Shown here: piece by piece, positions 25,401-34,212 of the stretch
How the letters are laid out: each line of letters starts with the position of its first letter
How positions within the stretch are numbered: position 1 is the first letter of the stretch
Source: Acidobacteriota bacterium
GTDB taxonomy: Bacteria; Acidobacteriota; Vicinamibacteria; Marinacidobacterales; Marinacidobacteraceae
Direction of reading: 5' to 3'
Assembly (NCBI GenBank): GCA_022826195.1
Contig: JAJDVI010000092.1
Location: 1 to 54,450, forward strand
Length of the DNA: 54,450 nucleotides
The notes under the pieces: model-generated
Seen by the model: the letters and a program-made list of their open reading frames with translations, nothing else
The model's database searches: none
What the model was told of the DNA's origin: nothing
Program-made: the position numbers and the translations under genes

Positions 25401-27785
25401 ATGGCTACCGCTCCTGATCAGTCCCCCCGGAGCAGCCCGCAGGCCGCGGGGAGCTCCGGGCCGGCCCCGGCGGGCACTCCGCCTCCCGAAGGATCACAGT
25501 ACGCTTCGTCCGGCCTCCGGTACCGGGCCTACCTCGACAACCTCAGATCGAGCGGCCTGCCGCTCCCCGTCTCATCCTTCTCCCTCGTTGAAGAGTACAA
25601 CGGCGGGTGGCGCGGTACGGTAATCCTCACTTCGCAATCGGACGAATCCCTCACCGTCGGCAACATGCTGGCGCTCACGCTGTCCTTCGACATCTCGCCC
25701 GGTGAGCCCGTATCCCTGGACATCGTGCTCGCGTCCGAAGACTCCGACGATTCCGAAGACTCCGATGATTCCGAGGACTCGGACGATTCCGAAGACTCCG
25801 CCGCCGAGCCGGTGAAGGTGGTCCGGTCGTGGCCGTCCGTCGTCGTCGGGCTGGAACCGTTCAAGCGGGACGTCGAGCTCATGGCCGCATCCTGCGCGGT
25901 GCAGATCGTCGACCCGATCACCTACCTCTTCAACCGCCCGATCTGGGGCGCGTACCGGGCCGGCTCGGCAGGCGAGATGCTTGGCGGCGCCCTCTCCCTG
26001 GCCGCCGGCGGCGATGGCAAGCCCACGCTCAGGCCGATCCTGCCCGGCTTGCCGCTCGTGCGAATCGAGGAGGACTGTCGCGACGAGCTGCTGGATATCC
26101 CCTACTCGATCGCGGTCGGGCAGACGCTCGGCGAGTGGATGAGCGATTTGGTGGGAGAGCTGGCTCTGCGGGTCGAGACCCTCGGTTCTCCGGGCGGGCT
26201 CGTACGGGTGAGGCTTTCGGACCGTGCACCGGCCGGGAACCTGCTGGAGATGGAGGTCCCGGAGACAGGCGCCGGGACAGACGATTCGGCCGCCTCGCCC
26301 GACACCTCCGGGGACAGCTCCCGTCGAGCCGGCGAAACGAACGACGAGGTGCCGACCTCCGGTCCCATCCTCTTCGCCGGCTACAAGGCGCAGTCCGGGA
26401 GGAAGCTGCGCGGCGGGGTTCTCGACAATCCGTCCCAGGGCCAGTTCCGCTACTTCGGGAACCAGGGCGCCATCGGCAAGGTGTCCGCGGCGGCCGGGGT
26501 GGGGCTGGAGGAAGCGTACCGGCGCCACTATCTCGATCTGGTGGGCTCCTACTCCGAGCTGATTCTGGCGTGGGCGATGTCGCGCCAGCCGCACCTCCAG
26601 CCGGGAAGACTGGTCAAGCTGATCAAGGAGGACGATCCCGCCAGAACCGGTGTTTCCGTCCTGGGGATCGGCGTCTGGCAGGTAGCCAAGGTCGTGCACG
26701 GAGTGCGTAGCGGCGTGTACGACAACGACGCGACGCTGGTCCGCGGAGACGTGCCGTGGGTCCCGCCGTCGCCTTCCCCGCACCCGCTCCGGATCGTGTC
26801 GGCCGCCGTCGATGGCGGCGCGGAATTCGTTTTCCACCAGCCGGTGCCGCGGGACCGGTTGGGCCGCATACCGGTCGCGTTTCCGTTCGCGCCCACGCCG
26901 ATGGGCGCGGAGGCCGTCCTGCTCGCCGCTGCCGACGCCAACGCCGACCGGCGGCTGACACTGGCGGATTTCAAGGCGGAGGAGATCGAGTGCTACGAGA
27001 ACGGGAAGCTGCCGGGTTTCGCGCAGGAGGAGATCGATGTCTTCGACAGCTACGAGGAGGCCGTGGAACGAGGCGATGACCCGCTTCCCGCCGTCGACGA
27101 GTCGCGCTACGCCGCGTACAACAAGGAGCGAATACGCGCCATCGCTTACGAGCGGGCCAAGGCGCACGACGAGGCGGACCGGGACCGTGACGGGTACCTG
27201 TCCGATCGAGATGGTCTCATCTCCGACGAGCTGAGCGGGATCATGGACGATCCGGAACAGCTCGAGCTCCTGCAGGAGCAATGGCAGACGTACCAGGCAA
27301 ACAAGTCCTCGGATCAAGGCGTGTACGACGACAACCGACTGCTGTTCAGTCAGGAACGCGCACGGGTGATCGAGGAATACGGAAGGCTGTTCGAGGGGGA
27401 GTCCTACGCGGACGACGCGACGAGTCGGGACGCGGCCCGCGCCCGGCTGGACGCGGAACAGGCGCCGAAACGGTGGCCGCCCCGGATCCCCCTCACTCTC
27501 GTCGAGCCGATGGCGGGCGGGTTGCACGGGTTCATCCCCGCCCACCGGCACGGAGACACCTGCCGCGTCGCGGTGCATGGCCCCCTGTGGGCGGAGATCG
27601 TCGGGTTCCAGTACCGGAGCGACCGCCGGATCAATGAACGGCTGACGGGGGCGATCGCGGGCATGGTGGTCGAGCACGATACCGCGCAGGCGTGGTCGGG
27701 CATGGTATTCCGCCGGACCGAGGACCTGGAGGCCGAGCGGAACGAGGCCTCGCTGGTCAACCCGGAGGGCGATCAGGATGGCTAG
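25401..27785 (+). CDS. VgrG-like T6SS spike protein with acidic insertion and EF-hand-like loops
   Basis: A 794-residue divergent VgrG (TssI). The gp27-like part (about 35-480) and the gp5 OB-fold signature RIPVAFPF ... RIPLTLVEPMAGGLHGFIPAHRHGDTCRVAVHG align with the fused spike downstream. Two insertions are unique: a (Ser-Glu-Asp-Ser-Asp-Asp)n tract at about 112-134, and about 190 residues between the first two OB strands (about 498-690). The second holds two EF-hand-like loops, DANADRRLTLAD and DRDRDGYLSDRD, about 80 residues apart. It has no C-terminal gp5 needle. The Ser/Pro/Gly-rich N-terminus is unstructured. It ends overlapping a 63-codon frame. Confidence 0.82.
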   Translation: MATAPDQSPRSSPQAAGSSGPAPAGTPPPEGSQYASSGLRYRAYLDNLRSSGLPLPVSSFSLVEEYNGGWRGTVILTSQSDESLTVGNMLALTLSFDISPGEPVSLDIVLASEDSDDSEDSDDSEDSDDSEDSAAEPVKVVRSWPSVVVGLEPFKRDVELMAASCAVQIVDPITYLFNRPIWGAYRAGSAGEMLGGALSLAAGGDGKPTLRPILPGLPLVRIEEDCRDELLDIPYSIAVGQTLGEWMSDLVGELALRVETLGSPGGLVRVRLSDRAPAGNLLEMEVPETGAGTDDSAASPDTSGDSSRRAGETNDEVPTSGPILFAGYKAQSGRKLRGGVLDNPSQGQFRYFGNQGAIGKVSAAAGVGLEEAYRRHYLDLVGSYSELILAWAMSRQPHLQPGRLVKLIKEDDPARTGVSVLGIGVWQVAKVVHGVRSGVYDNDATLVRGDVPWVPPSPSPHPLRIVSAAVDGGAEFVFHQPVPRDRLGRIPVAFPFAPTPMGAEAVLLAAADANADRRLTLADFKAEEIECYENGKLPGFAQEEIDVFDSYEEAVERGDDPLPAVDESRYAAYNKERIRAIAYERAKAHDEADRDRDGYLSDRDGLISDELSGIMDDPEQLELLQEQWQTYQANKSSDQGVYDDNRLLFSQERARVIEEYGRLFEGESYADDATSRDAARARLDAEQAPKRWPPRIPLTLVEPMAGGLHGFIPAHRHGDTCRVAVHGPLWAEIVGFQYRSDRRINERLTGAIAGMVVEHDTAQAWSGMVFRRTEDLEAERNEASLVNPEGDQDG
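25734..25799 (+). repeat. 18-bp tandem repeat encoding Ser-Glu-Asp-Ser-Asp-Asp
   Basis: Three full units of TCCGAAGACTCCGACGAT and variants (25734, 25752, 25770) plus a 12-base partial unit, in frame within the VgrG-like gene. The third base of codons varies (GAA/GAG, GAC/GAT, TCC/TCG), so the peptide is conserved better than the DNA. Copy number could vary between strains. Confidence 0.85.
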
Positions 27786-27969
27786 CCCCGCCGGCGGGGC
27801 CGGAACGCCCCGGCTGTCCAGCGCCGCAACGGCGGCGATACCCGAATCATCCGGAGCATCGCCACCGCCCCCGACCGCTTCCGGACGGTCCCTCGTCGTC
27901 GTTTCGAATCGCGCAAGCGAATCCCTGGGCTCGAGCTTGAAGTGCGGCCCCCCGGATCCCTGGCCCTGA
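27778..27969 (+). CDS. Small Ser/Pro/Ala-rich protein coupled to both spike genes
   Basis: A 63-residue frame starting at an ATG that overlaps the VgrG-like stop (ATGGCTAG) and ending with TGA overlapping the ATG of the Hcp-VgrG fusion (TGATG). The product is low in complexity and rich in Ser, Pro, Ala and Gly, like the unstructured N-terminus of the upstream VgrG-like protein, of which it may be a duplicated remnant. It may mainly serve translational coupling. No family is recognisable. Confidence 0.4.
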   Translation: MASPAGGAGTPRLSSAATAAIPESSGASPPPPTASGRSLVVVSNRASESLGSSLKCGPPDPWP

Positions 27970-30026
27970 TGTCCACCATCCTGGTGAAGATCGACGGCGT
28001 CGAGGGCGAAGCGACCCTCGCCGGCTACGAGGGGCAGATCGAGTGCCGTTCCCTGCGGCACGCCATCGTGCATCCGCTCGCCGCGTCCGGCATGGCGCAC
28101 CCGGAGGAGGGCGTTTCGTGGCGGGGCGCGGTCGATTCCTGGCACGGGCCGATCGAGCTGGCCCACTCGGTGGACAAGGCGTCGCCGCTGCTGCGCCTGG
28201 CGGCGTGCGACGGCCGGAACCTCGGCACGGTCGTGATTACCCGGATGCGACCGGCGCGGAAGGTCGCCAGGACGCAGCCGGCGGAAGTGATCGTGCTCGG
28301 AAACGCATTGCTGGCCCGCGTCGACGTCGACACACCGGTGGACCCGAAGACCGGTCTCCCCGGCGAAGAGCCGGTGGAGACGTTCTCTCTGGAGTACGGC
28401 GAGATCACCTGGGACTACCGGTATCGGCAGGCCGCGGGAAACGAGGTGTCGGTGCTGGGGAGCTGGACCCGATCGTCGTGGACCCCGTTCCTCGCGATGC
28501 TCGTTCCGTTCTCGGGACCGGCCCTGGGTGTCCTCGCGGATCGTTTCTCGGTCAACGAAGAGCAGGGCCGGGGCTGGCAGGGCTCCGCCGTCGTCGACCT
28601 CGGACCGGGACGGAAGCTCCCCCTCTCCGGTTCACTCGCGACCGCCCTGGGCATCGGGCTGGCTCCGGGAAGCTCGTTCGTGCTGTCCCTGGTGGTCGGC
28701 AGCGGCATGGGCGCGGGCCTCGTGGTGCGGAATTGGCCTTGCGTCGTGAACAGCGTGGTGGCGATACCGCGGCGCAACGGCGCTCCGGCCGACTCCGTGT
28801 GCCGCGTCCGCTTCTCCGATCCGCTGGGCCACCTGGCGCAGCGCCCGGTGTGGGGCGCCTACGGAAAGTGCTCCCCGGGCGAGATCCTCGGAGGTGCGCT
28901 GGCAGCGGCGGCCGGCGGCGACGGTCGGCCGGCCCTCGACCTGCGACTGCCCGGGATGCCGCCCGTGCGCATCGGCCAGTTCCTGCGCGAGGCGCTCCGG
29001 GAGGTGCCGTACGCCATCGCCGTGGGAGAGACGCTCGAGAGCTGGCTGGACGGCGTGCTCGGACGGCTCGGCGTCCGGATCGAGATGCAGGGCTACCGTT
29101 CGGGGGAGATCCTCGTGATGCTGCGCGACTCGCCGCCCTCCGGCCTTCCCTTCGTGACGACCCTGGAAGAGGGCGAGGTGAGCCCCGTGAACGCCACGGT
29201 TCACTCGCTGCGACTCGCCCCTTCCGTCCGGGAGCGCGGGTGGGTGGTGGACTTTCCCGCCCACCGCCTCGGGCAGCCGGGTCCGGTCGAGGCGGTGGTC
29301 CAGGCGGAGGGCCTGACCGCGGAGGAGGGCGGCCTGCGAGCCGGTTTCGCCGGGGAGAGGGCGGCCTTCGGTGCCGCGAGGCTGACTCTCGCCGGCACGC
29401 GCCCCGGTCTCGCGCCCGGCGCGCGAATCGAGATCGTCGATCAGACCGTCGGCGGGCTGGCGCTCTGGCAGGTGGCCGGCATCACGCATGCCCATGCCGA
29501 TGGCTTCTACTGGAACCACTGCGAGCTCCGGCCGGGGGGAATGGCGTGGCGACCCCCGATCCCGGACGAGGACCTGCCGCTCCTGGTCTCGGGGATCGTG
29601 GACGACGGCGAGTCCGAGGCGGGGGAGTCGGTGGCGCGCGATCGGGAGGGACGGATCCCGGTCCGTTTCTCGTTCGAGCCGAACCTCGGCGAGGACGAGG
29701 ACGACGGCGCCGCGGACGGGGCGCTGCCGGAATGGCCGCATCGCATCGCGCTGTCGGTGGTCGAGCCGATGGCGGGTGGGCGCCACGGCTTCGTCCCCGC
29801 CCACCGGCAGGGCGACATCTGCCGGATCTCGGTGCACAGCCCGTTCTACGCGGAGGTCCTCGGATTCGCGTACCGCGACGACCGGCGCCTGGGACAGGAT
29901 CTCGCCGATTCCTCCGCGGCCGTCATCGTGCGCCACCGCCCGGAGAGCGCGGATCCGGATCCGTGGTCGGGGTTCGTGTTCCGCCCCGGCGACGAGTCGT
30001 CCGCGGACGAGGAGACGCAGGAATGA
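27969..30026 (+). CDS. Hcp-VgrG fusion protein (T6SS tube-spike chimera)
   Basis: A 685-residue protein. Residues 1 to about 160 are an Hcp domain closely related to Hcp copy 2: MSTILVKIDGVEGEATLAGYEGQ, HGPIELAHSVDKASPLLRLA and FSLEYGEITWDYRY. From about 175 the protein aligns with the neighbouring VgrG-like protein: FSVNEEQGRGWQGSAVVDL, RPVWGAYGKCSPGEILGGAL, RIPVRFSFEPNL and the OB-fold RIALSVVEPMAGGRHGFVPAHRQGDICRISVH. The Hcp and spike segments are in one uninterrupted frame, with no stop or frameshift at the join. It lacks the EF-hand insertion and a gp5 needle. I start at ATG 27969, where the Hcp homology begins. Confidence 0.88.
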   Translation: MSTILVKIDGVEGEATLAGYEGQIECRSLRHAIVHPLAASGMAHPEEGVSWRGAVDSWHGPIELAHSVDKASPLLRLAACDGRNLGTVVITRMRPARKVARTQPAEVIVLGNALLARVDVDTPVDPKTGLPGEEPVETFSLEYGEITWDYRYRQAAGNEVSVLGSWTRSSWTPFLAMLVPFSGPALGVLADRFSVNEEQGRGWQGSAVVDLGPGRKLPLSGSLATALGIGLAPGSSFVLSLVVGSGMGAGLVVRNWPCVVNSVVAIPRRNGAPADSVCRVRFSDPLGHLAQRPVWGAYGKCSPGEILGGALAAAAGGDGRPALDLRLPGMPPVRIGQFLREALREVPYAIAVGETLESWLDGVLGRLGVRIEMQGYRSGEILVMLRDSPPSGLPFVTTLEEGEVSPVNATVHSLRLAPSVRERGWVVDFPAHRLGQPGPVEAVVQAEGLTAEEGGLRAGFAGERAAFGAARLTLAGTRPGLAPGARIEIVDQTVGGLALWQVAGITHAHADGFYWNHCELRPGGMAWRPPIPDEDLPLLVSGIVDDGESEAGESVARDREGRIPVRFSFEPNLGEDEDDGAADGALPEWPHRIALSVVEPMAGGRHGFVPAHRQGDICRISVHSPFYAEVLGFAYRDDRRLGQDLADSSAAVIVRHRPESADPDPWSGFVFRPGDESSADEETQE

Positions 30027-30053
30027 CGGTGGCGCGACCGGCAGGCAGCCGCC

Positions 30054-32564
30054 ATGCCTGAAGGACGCGGACTCGTCTTCCCCCAGGCGGTTGCGTTCGG
30101 GGCGCGCCCGCTCGACGTCCCGGGGCGGGGGGCGGTGCTGTGTGCCTCTCTCGTCTACGTCTTCCGGCTCTCCACCGGGGAGCATGTCAGGCCCGCCCAG
30201 TGGTACGAGGCGGTCGCCGCCTTCGGCGGCCGCGAGGCGATTCCGGACTCGATGTCTCCCCTGCCGGGGGCCGAGGTCGTGGTTCTCGGGGCCCTGCCGC
30301 CGGTCGCCGAAGCCACCCGCGCGGGATACGTGCGCTGCGGTGGGGTCGAGCGGCGCTTCGTGCTGCATCGCGACCCCGACCACCCCGACGCGCCGCTCCT
30401 CGCCGGCCCGCCGGCCGCGTGCTGGCACGAGGAGGACAACCCGGTGGGGCGCGGTGGCCCGGACGACGCCCGCCCGCCCCTCATCGTCGATGAACGGGAA
30501 CCGGACAGGCCGGTGTGGCTCGGCGCGACCCCGTACCATCACCCTGTGCGCCTGCGCCGGATGGGTGTCCCGGACGAGCGGTCCGGGGCGGGATGGCCGG
30601 CGGACGCGGACCCGTCGGCGCTCTACGACGCGCACCCGGCGTTCTGGACCGACGCGCTGCATCCGGGCCAGCCCCTGGAGTACGAGGGCCTGGCGGCGCG
30701 GGCGCTGGAGACCTCCCTGCCGCCGTACCGCGCCTCGATCACGTCGTGGCGCAATGACGTGAGATGGATCTCGGAGACCACGCGCATCCACTCCGTGATG
30801 CTGATCCCGGGCGCCGATCTCGGGGCGGTGTTCTGGCGCGCCGGGATCGATCTGGGCGACGACATCCTGGGCGAGTCGGTGGTCGGACTCCTCGCCGCCC
30901 TGGAGGACGCCGACGCCCCGGTGCGGGATCCGGAGCACTGGGGCGGGATCATGCTCGATCGCTGGACGGACCCGGTGACGGCGACGGACGACCGGCCCCT
31001 GCTCCCCGCCGCACTGGCCGCCACCGTGGCGCTGCCGTTCCAGTCGTACCCCGACGGCCTCCCGATGAACGAGCGCGTGGAAGCGGCCGAGGCGTGGATG
31101 CGCGAGGAGGCCGGCCTGCCCGACGAGAACCCGTTTGCGGATCGGGCACCGGAGGAGGCGACCCGCCTGACCGAGGAGGCGGCCCGCCTGACCGGGCCGG
31201 CGCAGGCGGGCGCGCCCGACGGGATGCCGGACGCGGACAAGCTGGACGAGATGGCGTCCGCCGCGTTCGCCCTCGGCCGGCGGCGGCGCGAGGAGGCCGG
31301 CTTCGAGCTCCCGCCCGACCCCGGGGAGGACGAAGGCTCCGAGCCGCGGCGCGAGCCGGAGGTGCGGGGCGCGACGCTCGAGGCCGAGATCGAGTCCCGG
31401 CTCGCGGGGCCTCACGCCGCGGAGAGCGAGATCGCCATCGCCCGTCATCTGGCCGCGGCCGGCAGCGGGTTCCTCGATCCCGACGAGGTCCTGGAAAGCC
31501 TCGCCGAGACCCGCCTGCAGAGCCCGAGCCCGCCGTTGCCCTGGCCCGCATTCCACGAGGACGAGGGCACCCGCTTCGGCGAGCGGGTGGGCGAGTGCCT
31601 CGCCGCCGGCGCCCTTGCGCGCCATGTCGATGTCTCGGGGGCGGTCGTGGACGGCGGCCCCGCGCAGCGCCGGGTTTCCGGCCTGCGCCAGGAAGGGCTG
31701 CTCGCGGAGGAGGCGGTGTGGCGCGGAGTGCGGTTCTCGGATTGCGAGCTGACTGCCTCGAGCTTCGCGGGCGGGCGCTTCGAGGGGTGCGAGTTCCGCG
31801 GGTGCACCTTCGACCGCGTCAACCTCTCCCGCGCCACCCTCGACGGGACCCGGTTCGAGGACTGCACGTTCCGCGACATCCGGATGGTCGGGCCGGTGTG
31901 GATGGATTGCAGGTTCGACCGGTGCCGTTTCGAGCGGGTGCACTGGACGGACGCGATGGTTCGGGATCTGGAGTTCTCGGGCGGTGAGTGGCGGGAGGTG
32001 CTCTGGAGCGAAGGGGTGCTGATCCGCGTGGCCCTGCGCGGGACGCCAATGCGCGAGGTGACGTTCGTGAATACCCATGCGCCGAACAGCCGCTTCGAAG
32101 GGCTGTCGATGTTCAAGGTGTGGGTGATGGGTCTCGGGTTTCCCGGCAGCGTGTTCGAGGAGGTGGACGCGGCCACCTGCGGGTTCGTGTCCACATGCCG
32201 CTTCGACGAAGCGCGCTTCGAGCGCACGCGCTTCACCGAGACCGGCTTCACCAACGCGGTGTTCAAGGACGCGCGCTTCGCGCCGGGCTGCCGGTTCGAC
32301 GCCTGCGACCTCAGCGGGGCGGTGTTCGAGAACGTCGATCTGTCGGGGGTGCGGTTCCTGCGGTGCACGATGGCCACGAGCGCGTGGACGAACGCGAGGG
32401 CGGCCGGGACGTGGTTCTTCGGCTCGATCCTTCGGGGGGTCGATTTCGGGGACACCGAGCTCGCCGGGGCGGTCTTCACCGATGCGGACGTCAAGGGGGC
32501 GAAGTTCCAGCCGGATCGGACCATCGGCGCGGACTTCCGCGGGGCGCTCGGGGCGCCCGGCTGA
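30054..32564 (+). CDS. DUF2169-pentapeptide repeat protein (T6SS spike/effector adaptor)
   Basis: An 836-residue protein in two halves. Residues about 10-340 match the DUF2169 layout found next to VgrG and PAAR genes (LCASLVYVFRLSTGEHVRPAQWYEAV, HPVRLRRMGVPDERSGAGWPADADP, RWISETTRIHSVMLIPGADLGAVFWRAG). A charged Glu/Ala-rich linker (about 360-540) follows. Residues about 555-830 are pentapeptide repeats (FSDCELTASSFAGGRFEGCEF, FRGCTFDRVNLSRATLDGTRF). Family context: DUF2169 proteins load PAAR-like tips and effectors onto VgrG. It lies directly before the shaft-like and tip genes. Confidence 0.85.
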   Translation: MPEGRGLVFPQAVAFGARPLDVPGRGAVLCASLVYVFRLSTGEHVRPAQWYEAVAAFGGREAIPDSMSPLPGAEVVVLGALPPVAEATRAGYVRCGGVERRFVLHRDPDHPDAPLLAGPPAACWHEEDNPVGRGGPDDARPPLIVDEREPDRPVWLGATPYHHPVRLRRMGVPDERSGAGWPADADPSALYDAHPAFWTDALHPGQPLEYEGLAARALETSLPPYRASITSWRNDVRWISETTRIHSVMLIPGADLGAVFWRAGIDLGDDILGESVVGLLAALEDADAPVRDPEHWGGIMLDRWTDPVTATDDRPLLPAALAATVALPFQSYPDGLPMNERVEAAEAWMREEAGLPDENPFADRAPEEATRLTEEAARLTGPAQAGAPDGMPDADKLDEMASAAFALGRRRREEAGFELPPDPGEDEGSEPRREPEVRGATLEAEIESRLAGPHAAESEIAIARHLAAAGSGFLDPDEVLESLAETRLQSPSPPLPWPAFHEDEGTRFGERVGECLAAGALARHVDVSGAVVDGGPAQRRVSGLRQEGLLAEEAVWRGVRFSDCELTASSFAGGRFEGCEFRGCTFDRVNLSRATLDGTRFEDCTFRDIRMVGPVWMDCRFDRCRFERVHWTDAMVRDLEFSGGEWREVLWSEGVLIRVALRGTPMREVTFVNTHAPNSRFEGLSMFKVWVMGLGFPGSVFEEVDAATCGFVSTCRFDEARFERTRFTETGFTNAVFKDARFAPGCRFDACDLSGAVFENVDLSGVRFLRCTMATSAWTNARAAGTWFFGSILRGVDFGDTELAGAVFTDADVKGAKFQPDRTIGADFRGALGAPG

Positions 32565-32643
32565 AGCGGCGGCCCGCCCGGCCGTCCCCCCGATCGGGCA
32601 TGGCGAAGTACGGCAACGGCGTGAGCAATCGGAGGGAAGCATC

Positions 32644-33276
32644 ATGGCGGAAGACACGGATCAATCGAACGGTGCGAGCGAAGAGGTCGACGTATCCCGG
32701 CTGTTCCGCCAGGAGGTGATCGAGTCGAAGATCGATCTCCGGGTGGACGTTGCGAACAAGGCGTTCCGCTCGGTGGCGGGAGACGAGTCCGTCTCGGTCG
32801 CCAGCCGCAAGGTACACGCGCGGGGGCCCTACCACATCGCCCGCGGCAGCCGGCGCCGGCAGATCGCGGGTGACCACGACGACTACGTCGGACACAGCGA
32901 CATGTACATGGTCGGGAACTCGATCGAGGAGCGCGTGGAGGGGGGCGTCGAGCTCAAGTCCGCGGTCGAGAGCGAGACGATCATGGCCGGCGCCTACGTG
33001 AACACGATCGCCGGCGCCTTCATGCGCCTGACCGCGTGGGCGGACTTCCTCGCGTGGGGCGCGTGGGCGGAGGCCGACGCGGTGCGCACCGAGATCGCGG
33101 GGGCCATGATCCGCGCCCACATGGTCTATGCGCACGCCTGCGGCGTCCGGATCCTCATGGCCAACCAGATGTTCGACTCGTACGTGAACCGAAGCGAGAT
33201 CGGTAGCTGGATCGACAACTTCACCACGAGGGTGGAGACCGGCGGGCCGGGCGGCCGGACCATCATGGAGAGCTGA
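32644..33276 (+). CDS. Shaft-like T6SS protein A (beta-helix-like repeats)
   Basis: 210 residues. The middle shows short Val/Gly-spaced units (RRRQIAGDHDDYVGHSDMYMV, then GNSIEERVEGGVELK), like the octad repeats of the gp5 needle. The core TIMAGAYVNTIAGAFMRLTAWADF is shared with the next gene and with the N-terminus of the large effector. No catalytic motif is seen. GGAGGG precedes the ATG. It lies 3 bases before its paralogue. I infer a structural role extending the short VgrG spikes; the family is unnamed to me. Confidence 0.6.
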   Translation: MAEDTDQSNGASEEVDVSRLFRQEVIESKIDLRVDVANKAFRSVAGDESVSVASRKVHARGPYHIARGSRRRQIAGDHDDYVGHSDMYMVGNSIEERVEGGVELKSAVESETIMAGAYVNTIAGAFMRLTAWADFLAWGAWAEADAVRTEIAGAMIRAHMVYAHACGVRILMANQMFDSYVNRSEIGSWIDNFTTRVETGGPGGRTIMES

Positions 33277-33279
33277 GTC

Positions 33280-34179
33280 ATGACCGAGACTACTGGAACC
33301 GCGGGCTGGCCGAACGGCCCGACGACGCTGGACGCCCTGCTCTCCGCCGCCGATCAGAGCGACGAGGACCGGCAGGCGCACGGGGTTCCCTGGCGGGAGG
33401 GCCACTCGTTGCAGGTCACCGCGATCGGCGGGCTCCACAGCCGGGCGCGCCGGCGGGTGTCGGTGGTGCCGGGCGAGTACACGAGCTACGTGGGGAAGGA
33501 CGCAAGCCTCACCGTGACCGGCGACTGCGACTTCACCGCGGGCGGAGACGTGTCGCGGATCGTGCAGGGCATGGACGAGACGGTGGTGGAAGGCAACGCG
33601 AGCCGCAGCGCCCATGAACGGATGAAGCTGATGGGCGGCGGTACGTACAACCGGGTCTGGACGGGCGGCATCGTGCGCATGACGGGCATGGAGGGGACCA
33701 TCTGCGGCGGAGCGTTTGCGCGGATCATCGCGGGCGGCTCGATGACCTTTGCCGCGCCCTTCGTGATGGGCGACGTCTACGGCGCGTCCGCGCGCGCGGC
33801 GGCGATCCGGGTGCAGGTCGCGGGGGTGTGCAACCGCACCATCGACGGGGCCGCCGTCTGGGCCGTGGGCGTGTACAAGCGCACCACGAACCAGCAGATC
33901 GACCCCGTGTCCAAGGTGCCGCTTCCGATGCACAAGAAGCTCACCAGGACGTACAAGATCATGGCTGCGCTGTGTCCGTTCGTCGACATCGCGGGGGGCA
34001 TGATCGGGGCCGCGGCTGGGATCGTCACGCTGGTCGGGATGGGTCTCGAGAAGCTCGCGGGGAAGCTCTCGAAGAACTACAAGCCGTGGCCGAGTCCGGC
34101 CCGGCCCGCCACTCCGCGGATCCGGACCCAGATGGGAGCGCGAGTCGAGACGTGCGGGTCGATGTACACCGTCATGTGA
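33280..34179 (+). CDS. Shaft-like T6SS protein B with C-terminal hydrophobic segment
   Basis: 299 residues. Repeats such as RRVSVVPGEYTSYVGKDASLTVTGDCDFTAGG and the core TICGGAFARIIAGGSMTFAAPF parallel shaft-like protein A and the effector N-terminus. A second half contains a Gly/Ala-rich hydrophobic segment (FVDIAGGMIGAAAGIVTLVGMGLEKLAG, about 228-255) that could be a membrane-interacting helix. It is followed 33 bases later by the PAAR-like tip gene. Function is inferred as spike shaft or transmembrane delivery element; no enzyme motif is seen. Confidence 0.6.
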   Translation: MTETTGTAGWPNGPTTLDALLSAADQSDEDRQAHGVPWREGHSLQVTAIGGLHSRARRRVSVVPGEYTSYVGKDASLTVTGDCDFTAGGDVSRIVQGMDETVVEGNASRSAHERMKLMGGGTYNRVWTGGIVRMTGMEGTICGGAFARIIAGGSMTFAAPFVMGDVYGASARAAAIRVQVAGVCNRTIDGAAVWAVGVYKRTTNQQIDPVSKVPLPMHKKLTRTYKIMAALCPFVDIAGGMIGAAAGIVTLVGMGLEKLAGKLSKNYKPWPSPARPATPRIRTQMGARVETCGSMYTVM

Positions 34180-34212
34180 GGCCCGCCGCCGGGGACCACG
34201 AGGAGCAGCACC

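Noticed and set aside
28632..32657. 1341-codon open frame antisense to the spike and DUF2169 genes
   Set aside because: Same reason: low-information shadow of well-supported plus-strand genes.
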